In this document: in pieces, positions 33,881 to 44,273 of the stretch
Layout of the letters: each line of letters begins with the position of its first letter
Position numbering within the stretch: position 1 is the first letter of the stretch
Assembly: GCF_036488675.1 (NCBI RefSeq)
Contig: NZ_CP133148.1
Location: 3,552,001 to 3,616,000 of the forward strand
Length of the DNA stretch: 64,000 nucleotides
Source of the DNA: Sinorhizobium chiapasense
Lineage (GTDB): Bacteria > Pseudomonadota > Alphaproteobacteria > Rhizobiales > Rhizobiaceae
Direction: 5' to 3'
Notes under the pieces: model-generated
Database searches by the model: none
What the model was told of the DNA's origin: nothing
What the model saw: the letters and a program-made list of their open reading frames with translations, nothing else
Made by a program: the position numbers and the translations under genes

Positions 33881-35398
33881 GTGTCAGAGCAGACGATCTT
33901 CGACGTCTTCGTCATAGGCGGCGGCATCAACGGATGCGGCATTGCACGCGATGCGGTCGGTCGGGGTTATTCCGTCGCGCTCGCCGAAATGAAAGACTTC
34001 GCCTCGGGCACCTCCTCCGGCTCCACCAAACTTATCCACGGCGGTCTGCGCTATCTCGAATATTACGAGTTTCGCCTCGTTCGCGAGGCGCTGATGGAGC
34101 GCGAGGTTTTGTGGGCGATGGCGCCGCACGTCATCTGGCCGATGCGCTTCGTGCTGCCCTTCCACAAGGGCGGCATGCGTCCCGCCTGGCTCATCCGCCT
34201 CGGCCTGTTTCTCTATGATCATATCGGCGGCCGCAAGCAGTTGCCCCCGACCCGCACGCTGGACATGACCCGCGACCCGTCGGGACTGCCGCTGAAGCGC
34301 CTTTTCACCAAGGCATTCGAATATTCCGACGGGTGGGTTAACGACGCTCGCCTGGTGGTGCTGAACGCTCGCGACGCCGCCGACCGCGGCGCACGGGTCA
34401 TGCCGCGCACCCGAGTCGTCTCCGCACGCCGCAACGATGGCCACTGGGCAATCGAAACGGAAAATACGGTGACGGGCGCGCGCGCAACCCTGCGTGCCCG
34501 CATGCTCGTCAACGCCACGGGTCCCTGGGTGGATCGCGTGCTCGCCGACGCGATCGGCAAGAACGACGTGCACAATGTCCGCCTCGTCCAGGGCAGCCAT
34601 ATCGTCGTGAAGAAGAAGTTTGACGATCCCCGCGCCTATTTCTTCCAGAACCCGGACGGACGGATCATCTTCGCCATTCCCTACGAGAACGAGTTCACGC
34701 TGATCGGAACGACGGATCACGATTTCGACGGCAACCCGGCGGAAGCGCACATCAATGACGCCGAGATCGACTATCTTTGCAAGGCGGCGAGCGAATACTT
34801 CACTGACCCGGTAACGCGGGACGACATCGTCTGGACCTATTCGGCGGTGCGCCCGCTGTTCGACGACGGCGCCAGCAAGGCGCAGGAGGCGACCCGCGAT
34901 TACGTGTTGCGCCTCGAGGGCGAGAACGGCCAGGCGCCGTTGCTCAACGTCTTCGGTGGCAAGCTCACGACCTACCGGCGGCTGAGCGAATCCGCGCTGG
35001 AAAAGATCGGCGAGGCGATTGGGGTCAAGGGCCGGAAATGGACGGCCGGGTCGAGCCTGCCGGGTGGCGATTTTCCCGCCGCCGGCTACGACGCCGAGGT
35101 CGCCAGCCTCAAGGCCCGCTACCCTTTTCTTGCCAATTCACACGCGCGCCGCCTCGTGCGGCTCTACGGCACGCGGGCGGCCCGGATTCTCGGCAAGGCG
35201 GCAAGCGAGGCCGATCTCGGAAAACGTTTCGGAGCAGACCTCTACGAAACCGAAGTCAGCTGGCTGATCGATCAGGAATGGGCGCGGCGCGCGGAGGACG
35301 TATTGTGGCGCCGGACGAAACTGGGACTGAAGCTCTCGCCGGCGGAAGCCGCGGAGCTGGAGGAATATATACAGGGCGCGGCCAACGCTGCCGCCTAG
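33881..35398 (+). CDS. glpD: Aerobic glycerol-3-phosphate dehydrogenase
   Basis: FAD-dependent, membrane-associated oxidation of glycerol-3-phosphate to dihydroxyacetone phosphate (505 residues). It has the N-terminal FAD motif FVIGGGINGCGIARDAVGRG, then SSGSTKLIHGGLRYLE, NATGPWVD, and the C-terminal GGKLTTYRRL. A GTG start at 33881 is preferred: GGAGGGG precedes it and the FAD motif then begins at the usual distance. The ATG at 33851 would add ten unlikely residues. Products of the downstream transporter feed this enzyme after phosphorylation by a kinase outside the window. Confidence 0.94.
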   Translation: MSEQTIFDVFVIGGGINGCGIARDAVGRGYSVALAEMKDFASGTSSGSTKLIHGGLRYLEYYEFRLVREALMEREVLWAMAPHVIWPMRFVLPFHKGGMRPAWLIRLGLFLYDHIGGRKQLPPTRTLDMTRDPSGLPLKRLFTKAFEYSDGWVNDARLVVLNARDAADRGARVMPRTRVVSARRNDGHWAIETENTVTGARATLRARMLVNATGPWVDRVLADAIGKNDVHNVRLVQGSHIVVKKKFDDPRAYFFQNPDGRIIFAIPYENEFTLIGTTDHDFDGNPAEAHINDAEIDYLCKAASEYFTDPVTRDDIVWTYSAVRPLFDDGASKAQEATRDYVLRLEGENGQAPLLNVFGGKLTTYRRLSESALEKIGEAIGVKGRKWTAGSSLPGGDFPAAGYDAEVASLKARYPFLANSHARRLVRLYGTRAARILGKAASEADLGKRFGADLYETEVSWLIDQEWARRAEDVLWRRTKLGLKLSPAEAAELEEYIQGAANAAA

Positions 35399-35497
35399 GT
35401 GATGACGCGGGGGGAAGCAGAAGAGCCTTTTCCTCTTCCCGCTCTGATACCCTGTAATTGAGACTGCCGATGGCTGGGTGGAACACCGGAGAATGCA

Positions 35498-36568
35498 ATG
35501 CTTGAAATGAAGAATATATCCAAGGTCGTGGGCGGGGAGACGCATATCCACCCGACCAACCTTGTGCTGGAGAGGGGGTCGCTCAATGTGCTGCTCGGCC
35601 CCACGCTCTCCGGCAAAACGTCGTTGATGCGGTTGATGGCCGGTCTCGACAAGCCTGCCTCCGGTTCGCTTCGCTTCGATGGCGCCGACGTCACCGGCCT
35701 GCCGGTGCAAAAGCGCTCGGTCGCCATGGTCTACCAGCAGTTCATCAACTATCCGGCGATGACGGTCTACGACAACATCGCCTCGCCGATGCGCATCAAG
35801 GGCGCCGATAGCGCAACCGTCGACCGGGAAGTGCGCAAGGCCGCCGAACTCCTGAAGCTCACCCCCTATCTCGACCGCACGCCCTTGAACCTTTCCGGCG
35901 GCCAGCAGCAGCGCACCGCGCTTGCGCGTGCGATCGTCAAGAACGCCGATCTGGTGCTGCTCGACGAACCCCTCGCCAATCTCGACTACAAGCTGCGCGA
36001 GGAACTGCGCGAGGAATTGCCGAAGATCTTCTCCGCCTCCGGCGCAATCTTTGTTTATGCGACGACGGAACCGTCCGAGGCCTTGCTGCTCGGCGGCAAT
36101 ACCGCGACCCTGAGCGAGGGGCGCATCACCCAGTTCGGCCGCACCATCGATGTCTATCGCCGCCCGATCGACATCATCACCGCGCGCACTTTCGCCGATC
36201 CGCCGTTGAATACGATCGAGCTCGTGAAAACGGGAATGGATTTTACGCTCGATGGAAAGCCAGTGCTTAGCGTCCCGGCCCACCTTTCGACCGTTCCCGA
36301 CGGCCCCTGCACGGTCGCCTTCCAGCCGCACCACCTTTCTTTCGATCCGCCAAACGGCGGCGGCAATGCGCTTACCGTTAAGACGGCGATCTCTGAAATC
36401 GCAGGCTCGGAGAGCTTCATTCACGTCGGCTTCGCCGGCGCGCGCTGGGTCATGCTCGCGCCCGGCGTTCACGACATCGAACCGGACGCGGTTCTTCAGG
36501 TGTTTGTCGATATACGCCACCTGATGGTCTTCGGGCCGGACGGTCGCGCGATCGGCGGCACGGCCTGA
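35498..36568 (+). CDS. glpS: Glycerol ABC transporter ATP-binding subunit GlpS
   Basis: Sugar-importer-type ATPase (356 residues) with a C-terminal TOBE region. Walker A is GPTLSGKTS, the Q-loop is VYQQ, the signature LSGGQ is intact at 132-136, and Walker B is LVLLDEPLANLD. The H-loop is altered: the position of the switch histidine is Thr190 in ATTEPSEAL, where VTHDQxEAL is normal. It is the first gene of the glpSTPQUV uptake cluster, 99 bp after glpD. Its partner GlpT has the opposite defect. Confidence 0.9.
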   Translation: MLEMKNISKVVGGETHIHPTNLVLERGSLNVLLGPTLSGKTSLMRLMAGLDKPASGSLRFDGADVTGLPVQKRSVAMVYQQFINYPAMTVYDNIASPMRIKGADSATVDREVRKAAELLKLTPYLDRTPLNLSGGQQQRTALARAIVKNADLVLLDEPLANLDYKLREELREELPKIFSASGAIFVYATTEPSEALLLGGNTATLSEGRITQFGRTIDVYRRPIDIITARTFADPPLNTIELVKTGMDFTLDGKPVLSVPAHLSTVPDGPCTVAFQPHHLSFDPPNGGGNALTVKTAISEIAGSESFIHVGFAGARWVMLAPGVHDIEPDAVLQVFVDIRHLMVFGPDGRAIGGTA

Positions 36569-36588
36569 GGCGGCGCTGGGAGGAGAAA

Positions 36589-37659
<1,071 letters not shown>

Positions 37660-37662
37660 CCC

Positions 37663-38529
37663 ATGGAAAAAACCTGGAACAACAAGGCCTGGTTCATGGT
37701 CCTGCCGGTGCTGGTGCTCGTCGCCTTCTCCGCCGTGATCCCGCTTATGACGGTCGTCAACTATTCGGTGCAGGACACTTTCGGCAACAACGAGTTCTTC
37801 TGGGCCGGCACCGACTGGTTCCTGGATGTGCTCGAGTCCGACCGTTTCTGGGATGCGCTCATCCGCAACCTGATCTTCTCGGCGATCATCCTGACGATCC
37901 AGATTCCGCTCGGCATCGTGATCGCACTCAATATGCCGAAGAAGGGCATCGGCGTCCCGATCTGCCTGGTGCTGATGGCGCTGCCGCTGCTCATTCCGTG
38001 GAACGTCGTCGGCACCATCTGGCAGGTCTTCGGTCGTGTCGATATCGGACTGCTCGGACGTACGCTCGCATCGCTCGGCATCAACTACAATTATGTGCAG
38101 AACCCGCTCGACGCCTGGGTGACGCTGATTGTCATGGACGTCTGGCACTGGACCAGCCTCGTCGTGCTCCTCTGCTATGCCGGCCTCGTGTCGATCTCGG
38201 ACGCCTACTACCAGGCGGCCAAGATCGACGGCGCCTCGCGCTGGTCCGTCTTCCGCTACATCCAGCTTCCGAAGATGAAGCGCGTGCTCTTGATCGCATT
38301 CCTGCTGCGCTTCATGGACAGTTTCATGATCTACACGGAACCTTTCGTCGTCACCGGCGGTGGTCCGGGCAATTCAACGACCTTCCTGTCGATCGATCTC
38401 GTCAAGATGGCCATCGGCCAATTCGACCTCGGCCCGGCCGCAGCCCTCTCGATCATCTACTTCCTCATCATCCTGCTGCTCTCGTGGATCTTCTACACGG
38501 TGATGACCACCAGCGATGCGCAAGGCTGA
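37663..38529 (+). CDS. glpP: Glycerol ABC transporter permease GlpP
   Basis: Inner-membrane permease of the MalF type (288 residues) with about six transmembrane segments, beginning at WFMVLPVLVLVAFSAVIPLM. The ATPase-coupling EAA loop is YYQAAKIDGASRWSVFRYIQLP. It starts 3 bp after glpT stops. It would pair with GlpQ to form the channel. Confidence 0.92.
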   Translation: MEKTWNNKAWFMVLPVLVLVAFSAVIPLMTVVNYSVQDTFGNNEFFWAGTDWFLDVLESDRFWDALIRNLIFSAIILTIQIPLGIVIALNMPKKGIGVPICLVLMALPLLIPWNVVGTIWQVFGRVDIGLLGRTLASLGINYNYVQNPLDAWVTLIVMDVWHWTSLVVLLCYAGLVSISDAYYQAAKIDGASRWSVFRYIQLPKMKRVLLIAFLLRFMDSFMIYTEPFVVTGGGPGNSTTFLSIDLVKMAIGQFDLGPAAALSIIYFLIILLLSWIFYTVMTTSDAQG

Positions 38530-38549
38530 GAAAGGAGGGAGGAGACATT

Positions 38550-39374
38550 ATGAAAACCAATACACAACCGCTCTCGCAGCGCCTCTCCTGGCTGGTGCCG
38601 ACGGTCTATATCGTCTTCCTGCTCCTGCCGATCTATTGGCTGGTCAATATGAGCTTCAAGGAGACGGGCGAGATCCTCAGCACGTTCTCGCTCTGGCCGC
38701 AGAACCCGACCCTCCGGAACTACCGGGTGATCTTCACCGACCCCTCATGGTACAACGGCTACATCAACTCGATCACCTACGTGGTGATGAACACGGTGAT
38801 CTCGGTCTCCGTGGCGTTGCCGGCGGCCTACGCCTTCTCGCGCTACCGCTTCCTCGGGGACAAGCATCTGTTCTTCTGGCTGCTGACGAACCGGATGGCG
38901 CCGCCGGCCGTTTTCGCGCTGCCCTTCTTCCAGCTCTATTCCGCCTTCGGCCTGATCGACACGCACATCGCGGTCGCGATCGCGCACTGCCTCTTCAACG
39001 TGCCGCTGGCGGTCTGGATTCTCGAAGGTTTCATGTCGGGCGTGCCGAAGGAGATCGACGAGACGGCCTATATCGACGGCTACTCCTTCCCGCGCTTCTT
39101 CGTAAAAATCTTCGTGCCGCTGATCGCATCCGGCATCGGCGTTGCCGCCTTCTTCTGCTTCATGTTCTCCTGGGTCGAACTCCTGATCGCCCGTACGCTC
39201 ACGACCACCGATGCCAAGCCGATCGCGGCCACCATGACCCGCACCGTCTCGGCGTCCGGTCTCGACTGGGGCGTGCTTGCCGCCGCCGGCGTGCTGACGA
39301 TCATCCCCGGCGCCCTCGTCATCTATTTCGTTCGCAACTACATCGCCAAGGGCTTCGCCCTGGGGAGGGTCTGA
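38550..39374 (+). CDS. glpQ: Glycerol ABC transporter permease GlpQ
   Basis: MalG-type permease (274 residues). N-terminal membrane segment LVPTVYIVFLLLPIYWLVNMSFK and EAA loop EIDETAYIDGYSFPRFFVKIFVP. Start 38550 follows a GGAGGGAGGAG ribosome site. The stop shares one base with the glpU start (TGATG). It is distinct from the phosphodiesterase called GlpQ in E. coli. Confidence 0.92.
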   Translation: MKTNTQPLSQRLSWLVPTVYIVFLLLPIYWLVNMSFKETGEILSTFSLWPQNPTLRNYRVIFTDPSWYNGYINSITYVVMNTVISVSVALPAAYAFSRYRFLGDKHLFFWLLTNRMAPPAVFALPFFQLYSAFGLIDTHIAVAIAHCLFNVPLAVWILEGFMSGVPKEIDETAYIDGYSFPRFFVKIFVPLIASGIGVAAFFCFMFSWVELLIARTLTTTDAKPIAATMTRTVSASGLDWGVLAAAGVLTIIPGALVIYFVRNYIAKGFALGRV

Positions 39375-39793
39375 TGGAAACCATCGCCACTCGCAAGAAC
39401 CGCTGGCCCGTCGCACTTGTCGCCGTGCTCGTCATTTATGTCGTCGCTGCGGGCCTGCTCGTTTCCGCCCTGCCGGTCGAGGACGGCAAGCGCGACTGGT
39501 TCGCCCCGCTGATCCCCGGCGGCTGGATGGCCTGGTCCTTCCCGACCGCCATGTTCTTTCTGACGATCTTCGCGCTGCTGTCTCTGATGGCCGTCTGGGA
39601 ATATGCCCGGCCCGGAGGCAATCCGCGCGTCGGCATCCTGCGCTTCGAAACGACCCGCGGCGACCGGCTCTTCGTCTCGCTGCTCGGATCCGCCTACATT
39701 CATCTCGGCTGGCTGGGGCTCGTCGGCACAAACCTCTGGTGGGCGGTTGCGCTCTCCGTGGTCTATGCCATCGGTGTCTTCCGCTACGTCTGA
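39374..39793 (+). CDS. glpU: Small membrane protein GlpU (DUF2160)
   Basis: A 139-residue membrane protein with about four hydrophobic segments (VALVAVLVIYVVAAGLLVSA, AMFFLTIFALLSLMAVWEY, and two C-terminal ones). It is of the DUF2160 type found only inside rhizobial-style glycerol transporter operons, between the permeases and the binding protein. Its role is not known. It begins on the glpQ stop codon, so translation is probably coupled. Confidence 0.85.
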   Translation: METIATRKNRWPVALVAVLVIYVVAAGLLVSALPVEDGKRDWFAPLIPGGWMAWSFPTAMFFLTIFALLSLMAVWEYARPGGNPRVGILRFETTRGDRLFVSLLGSAYIHLGWLGLVGTNLWWAVALSVVYAIGVFRYV

Positions 39794-39801
39794 GAATGGA
39801 A

Positions 39802-39830
39802 CGAGGGGCGCATCGACGGCGCGCCCCTCG
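39802..39830 (+). other. Stem-loop between glpU and glpV
   Basis: CGAGGGGCGC (39802-39811) pairs perfectly with GCGCCCCTCG (39821-39830) around a 9-base loop. No T-run follows, so it is more likely an RNA-stabilising or processing structure than a terminator. Such hairpins often separate permease genes from a highly expressed binding-protein gene. Confidence 0.6.
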
Positions 39831-39873
39831 AAACTGCAATGAACTGCAATCGCAAAACCCAAGGGAGGAAATT

Positions 39874-41598
39874 ATGCGACGGCATCTTCTAACGACGACC
39901 GCAGCAATGTTGCTGGCTCTCACCGGCTCGGCCTATGCCGGCATGGATGAGGCAAAGGCGTTCCTGGACAATGAAATCGGCGACCTCTCGGCGCTCGACC
40001 GCGCCGCCCAGGAAGCGGAAATGCAATGGTTCGTCGATGCGGCGAAGCCCTTTGCCGGCATGGAAATCAAGGTCGTCTCAGAAACGATCACGACCCATGA
40101 ATATGAATCGAAGACCCTCGCCAAGGCCTTCTCCGACATTACCGGCATCAAGATCACCCACGATCTGATCGGCGAAGGCGACGTCGTCGAAAAGCTGCAG
40201 ACGCAGATGCAGTCGGGCGAAAACGTCTATGACGCTTACATCAACGACTCGGATCTGATCGGTACGCATTGGCGCTACCAGCAGGCCCGCAGCCTGACGG
40301 ATTTCATGGCGAACGAGGGCAAGGACGTCACCAACCCCAACCTCGACATCGACGACTTCATCGGCAAGTCCTTCACCACCGCTCCGGACGGCAAGCTGTA
40401 CCAGTTGCCCGACCAGCAGTTCGCGAACCTCTACTGGTTCCGCTACGACTGGTTCAACGATCCGAAGATCCAGGAAGAGTTTAAGGCAAAATACGGCTAC
40501 GACCTCGGCGTTCCGGTCAACTGGTCGGCCTATGAGGACATCGCCGAGTTCTTCAATGGTCGCGAGATCGACGGCAAGAAGGTCTACGGCCACATGGATT
40601 ACGGCAAGAAGGACCCGTCTCTCGGTTGGCGGTTCACCGACGCCTGGCTGTCGATGGCCGGCAACGGCGACAAGGGTATCCCGAACGGCAAGCCGGTCGA
40701 CGAGTGGGGCATCAGGGTCGACGAGAATTCGCGTCCCGTCGGATCCTGCGTTGCGCGCGGCGGTGACACCAACGGCCCTGCGTCGGTCTATGCCATCCAG
40801 AAGTATCTCGACTGGCTGAAGGCCTATGCTCCGGCTGCTGCCCAGGGCATGACCTTCTCGGAATCCGGTCCGGTACCGTCGCAGGGTGAGATCGCCCAGC
40901 AGATGTTCACCTATACGGCGTTCACCGCGGACTTCGTGAAGGAGGGCCTGCCGGTCGTGAACGCGGACGGCACGCCGAAGTGGCGTTTTGCCCCGAGCCC
41001 GCATGGCGTCTACTGGAAGGACGGCATGAAGCTCGGCTATCAGGACGCCGGTTCCTGGACGATCCTGAAGTCCACTCCGGACGACCGCGCCAAGGCCGCG
41101 TGGCTCTACGCGCAGTTCGTGACCTCCAAGACCGTGGACGTGAAGAAGAGCCATGTCGGCCTCACCTTCATCCGCCAGTCGACGCTCGATCATCCGAGCT
41201 TCACCGACCGCGCACCGAAGCTTGGCGGCCTGATCGAGTTCTACCGTTCGCCAGCCCGCCTGCAGTGGTCGCCGACCGGCACGAACGTACCTGACTATCC
41301 GAAGCTGGCTCAGCTCTGGTGGCAGGCGATCGGCGATGCTTCCTCCGGCGCCAAGACCGCCCAGGAGGCCATGGACTCGCTTTGCGCCGAGCAGGAGAAG
41401 GTGCTGCAGCGCCTCGAGCGCGCCGGCATCCAGGGCGACATCGGCCCGAAGCTCGCCGAAGAGCACGACCTCGAATTCTGGAACGCGGAAGCCGTCAAGG
41501 CAGGCAGCCTCGCCCCGCAACTGAAGGTCGAGAACGAGAAGGAAAAGCCGATCACCGTCAACTACGACGAACTGGTCAAGAGCTGGCAGACGAACTAA
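39874..41598 (+). CDS. glpV: Glycerol ABC transporter substrate-binding protein GlpV
   Basis: Periplasmic binding protein with a Sec signal peptide (MRRHLLTTTAAMLLALTGS, cleavage near AYA). At 574 residues it is larger than most family 1 binding proteins. Motifs include TITTHEYESKTLAKAFSDIT and SDLIGTHWRYQQ. Start 39874 follows GGGAGG. It is the last gene of the glycerol uptake operon and is followed by two hairpins. Confidence 0.92.
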   Translation: MRRHLLTTTAAMLLALTGSAYAGMDEAKAFLDNEIGDLSALDRAAQEAEMQWFVDAAKPFAGMEIKVVSETITTHEYESKTLAKAFSDITGIKITHDLIGEGDVVEKLQTQMQSGENVYDAYINDSDLIGTHWRYQQARSLTDFMANEGKDVTNPNLDIDDFIGKSFTTAPDGKLYQLPDQQFANLYWFRYDWFNDPKIQEEFKAKYGYDLGVPVNWSAYEDIAEFFNGREIDGKKVYGHMDYGKKDPSLGWRFTDAWLSMAGNGDKGIPNGKPVDEWGIRVDENSRPVGSCVARGGDTNGPASVYAIQKYLDWLKAYAPAAAQGMTFSESGPVPSQGEIAQQMFTYTAFTADFVKEGLPVVNADGTPKWRFAPSPHGVYWKDGMKLGYQDAGSWTILKSTPDDRAKAAWLYAQFVTSKTVDVKKSHVGLTFIRQSTLDHPSFTDRAPKLGGLIEFYRSPARLQWSPTGTNVPDYPKLAQLWWQAIGDASSGAKTAQEAMDSLCAEQEKVLQRLERAGIQGDIGPKLAEEHDLEFWNAEAVKAGSLAPQLKVENEKEKPITVNYDELVKSWQTN

Positions 41599-41611
41599 GC
41601 CTCCCAAGGCA

Positions 41612-41691
41612 GGTGCCGTCCGAATAGTCGGGCGGCACCACGACGTCTGGAGATGCGGCGCCGGGGCTGGAAACAGCTCCGGCTTTCGTTT
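41612..41691 (+). terminator. Double hairpin ending the glycerol operon
   Basis: The first stem is GGTGCCGTCCGA-ATAG-TCGGGCGGCACC (41612-41639, 12 bp with one G-T pair). The second is GCCGGGGCTG-GAAA-CAGCTCCGGC (41660-41683, one G-T pair) followed by TTTCGTTT, the more typical intrinsic terminator. Confidence 0.75.
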
Positions 41692-41935
41692 GATGGGAAA
41701 CGAGCATGCTATCCCCGTTTCAAGTCGGGCCGTGCGCGTCTTGCAACGGCAAGTATCCAGAAGCGAACGGATAACATACGGGGCCGATGCGTTGCCGATC
41801 GACCGTATTACCGCCGATCAATCGAAAACTGTTTCCACTATTTCAATAAAGTAATGCCTCGCCGTCGCTGCCATAGTTTGCCACCTACCTCATGACGGGG
41901 CGGGAATACATGCAAAGGTATTGGAGGAGATTACC
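41692..41935. other. Intergenic region upstream of the nucleobase permease
   Basis: About 240 bp, AT-richer than the genes around 41770-41900. It should hold the promoter of the permease gene. I compared it with purine-riboswitch core motifs and found no match, and I see no small gene. Confidence 0.4.
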
Positions 41936-43408
41936 TTGGCAAACGATGCAGACGCAACTGTACGACATACGCGGCCGGAGGACGAGAATCTCGGCATCGG
42001 CGCCAATCTGGCCTATGGCCTGCAACATGTTCTAACGATGTATGGCGGCATCGTCGCGGTACCGCTGATCCTGGGCCAGGCGGCGGGCCTGAGTTCCAGC
42101 GATGTCGGCCTGCTGATCACAGCCTCCCTTTTCGCCGGGGGCCTCGCCACCATCCTGCAGACCATCGGCCTGCCGTTTTTCGGAAGCCGGTTACCACTGG
42201 TCCAGGGCGTTTCTTTCTCTGGTGTTGCGACCATGATTGCCATTTCCGGCAATGGCGGCATCGAGTCCGTGCTCGGAGCCGTCATGGCCGCGTCGCTGAT
42301 CGGCCTTCTGATCACGCCCGTCTTCTCGCGGATCACCCGCTTCTTCCCGCCGCTCGTCACGGGCATCGTGATCACCACCATCGGCTTGACCCTGATGCCC
42401 GTCGCCGCACGCTGGGCCATGGGAGGCAACAGTGCTGCGCCGGACTTCGGCAGCCCGGCCAACATCCAGCTCGCGGCGGCGACTCTTGTGATCGTGCTCC
42501 TGCTCAGCAAGCTCGGCAGCGCATCGATCTCAAGGCTGTCGATCCTGATCGCACTGATCATCGGCACCGTCATCGCCTATTTCGCCGGCATGACCGATTT
42601 TACGAAGGTGGCCGAGGGACCACTCTTCGCCCTTCCGACCGTGTTCCATTTCGGCTATCCGACCTTCGAGATCGCGGCGGTCGTCTCGATGTTCATCGTC
42701 ATCATGGTCACCCTGGTCGAGACTTCGGCGGACATCCTTGCCGTCGGCGAAATCATCGAAACGAAAGTGGATTCACGCCGCCTCGGCGATGGGCTCAGGG
42801 CGGACATGCTGTCCAGCCTCATCGCCCCGGTCTTCGGCTCCTTCACCCAGAGCGCCTTTGCCCAGAATGTCGGGCTGGTGGCTGTCACCGGCGTGAAGAG
42901 CCGCTACGTGGTGGCGACGGGCGGCATGTTTCTTGTGGCGCTCGGCCTGCTGCCCGTCATGGGCCGCATTGTCGCGGCGGTTCCAAGTGCCGTGCTTGGC
43001 GGCGCCGGCATCGTGCTCTTCGGCACGGTCGCGGCGAGCGGCATCCGGACGCTCTCGAAGGTCGACTACAACAACAATATGAATCTCGTCATCGTTGCCA
43101 CGTCCATCGGCTTCGGCATGATCCCGATCGCTTCTCCCGGCTTTTACGAGCATTTTCCGGCCTGGGTCGCGACGATCTTCCACTCCGGCATCAGCTCCGC
43201 CGCACTGATGGCGATCAGCCTTAATCTGGTCTTCAACCACATGACGGCGGGAAACTCCGACCAGCAATCGGTGTTCGTTGCCGGAACGGAGCGGACGCTC
43301 CGGTATCAGGATATCGCGGGGCTGCACGATGGCGACTACTTCCTCAACGGCAAGCTCTACGACGCGAAGGGCATCGAGGTGCCCTTGATCGCTTCGGAAG
43401 CGCACTAG
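41936..43408 (+). CDS. NCS2-family nucleobase permease (uracil/xanthine type)
   Basis: Proton-coupled inner-membrane transporter (490 residues, about 12-14 membrane segments). It starts with NLGIGANLAYGLQHVLTMYGGIVAVPLILG, typical of the xanthine/uracil permease family, and has the conserved QNVGLVAVTGVKSRYVV segment. The best start is TTG at 41936, because GGAGGAG lies 8 bases upstream. The exact substrate (xanthine, urate or uracil) cannot be fixed. A deaminase gene follows on the same strand. Confidence 0.88.
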   Translation: MANDADATVRHTRPEDENLGIGANLAYGLQHVLTMYGGIVAVPLILGQAAGLSSSDVGLLITASLFAGGLATILQTIGLPFFGSRLPLVQGVSFSGVATMIAISGNGGIESVLGAVMAASLIGLLITPVFSRITRFFPPLVTGIVITTIGLTLMPVAARWAMGGNSAAPDFGSPANIQLAAATLVIVLLLSKLGSASISRLSILIALIIGTVIAYFAGMTDFTKVAEGPLFALPTVFHFGYPTFEIAAVVSMFIVIMVTLVETSADILAVGEIIETKVDSRRLGDGLRADMLSSLIAPVFGSFTQSAFAQNVGLVAVTGVKSRYVVATGGMFLVALGLLPVMGRIVAAVPSAVLGGAGIVLFGTVAASGIRTLSKVDYNNNMNLVIVATSIGFGMIPIASPGFYEHFPAWVATIFHSGISSAALMAISLNLVFNHMTAGNSDQQSVFVAGTERTLRYQDIAGLHDGDYFLNGKLYDAKGIEVPLIASEAH

Positions 43409-43435
43409 GTCTGAGTCCCGGGCATTTTCAACCCG

Positions 43436-43468
43436 GCGGCCGATGGTTGCTGAACCACCATCGGCCGC
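43436..43468 (+). other. Perfect 12-bp stem-loop after the permease gene
   Basis: GCGGCCGATGGT pairs exactly with ACCATCGGCCGC across a 9-base loop. It follows the permease stop by 28 bp and has only a weak T-run, so it may be a partial terminator or RNA-processing site. Confidence 0.55.
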
Positions 43469-43502
43469 GTTGCCAAGCGTTCAATTACCAAGAAAGAACC
43501 GC

Positions 43503-44108
43503 ATGACACAGGAACACGAGACGCTCCCCTTGCTCGACGCCCTGCTGACCACGATGGAGCGAGGCATCGTCCCCGCAACAGAGGCCGGAGTAGCGGCCGG
43601 CAACAAGGTTTTCGGCGCCGCCCTCCTCAAGAAGTCGGATCTGTCGATCGTCCTCGTCGAGACCAACAACGAAACCGAGAATCCGCTCTGGCACGGCGAA
43701 GTCCACACCTTGAAGCGGTTCTACGAAATGGCTGGATCCGACCGCCCCGACTCGCGCGACCTCATCTTCCTGTCGACGCACGAGCCCTGCTCCATGTGCC
43801 TCTCGGCGATCACCTGGTCAGGTTTCGACAATTTCTTCTATTTCTTCAGCCACGAGGATTCGAGAGACGCCTTTTCGATCCCGCACGATCTGAAGATCCT
43901 CAAGGAGGTCTTCACCCTGGAACCCGGCGGCTACAACAAGACGAACGCCTTCTGGAGAGGCCAATCGATCGCTGCGCTGATTGCCGGGGTTCCCGAGCCA
44001 CACCGGACCCGGTATCAGCAGCGCGCCGAAGCGATAAGCCGAAAATACGCCGAACTCTCCGCCGCCTACCAGGCTGGCAAGGAGAACAATGCCATTCCGC
44101 TGAATTAA
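43503..44108 (+). CDS. Cytidine/deoxycytidylate deaminase-family zinc enzyme
   Basis: A 201-residue nucleoside or nucleobase deaminase. Zinc site residues appear as HGEVHTL (His, catalytic Glu; the usual form is HAE) and PCSMC. The position after an NCS2 permease suggests salvage of an imported base. Start 43503 is the first ATG giving a normal family N-terminus; its ribosome site AAGAAAG is weak. The substrate is not determined. Confidence 0.82.
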   Translation: MTQEHETLPLLDALLTTMERGIVPATEAGVAAGNKVFGAALLKKSDLSIVLVETNNETENPLWHGEVHTLKRFYEMAGSDRPDSRDLIFLSTHEPCSMCLSAITWSGFDNFFYFFSHEDSRDAFSIPHDLKILKEVFTLEPGGYNKTNAFWRGQSIAALIAGVPEPHRTRYQQRAEAISRKYAELSAAYQAGKENNAIPLN

Positions 44109-44273
44109 GCGGCTTCCGCAATCAGACCTCAGAGCGGCCGCGCCATCCAGTGAAAAGATCCCCCCGTATCCGGGAGATCTCCCGCAGATGCATCACATTT
44201 CGATCGGGACCGAAGCATCCATCTGTCGACGATGTTAGAAGAGCGGCATGGACTCGCTTCAAGGACTGGATTG

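Noticed and set aside
41692..41935. Purine-type riboswitch before the nucleobase permease
   Set aside because: The conserved junction and loop motifs of purine riboswitches are absent.
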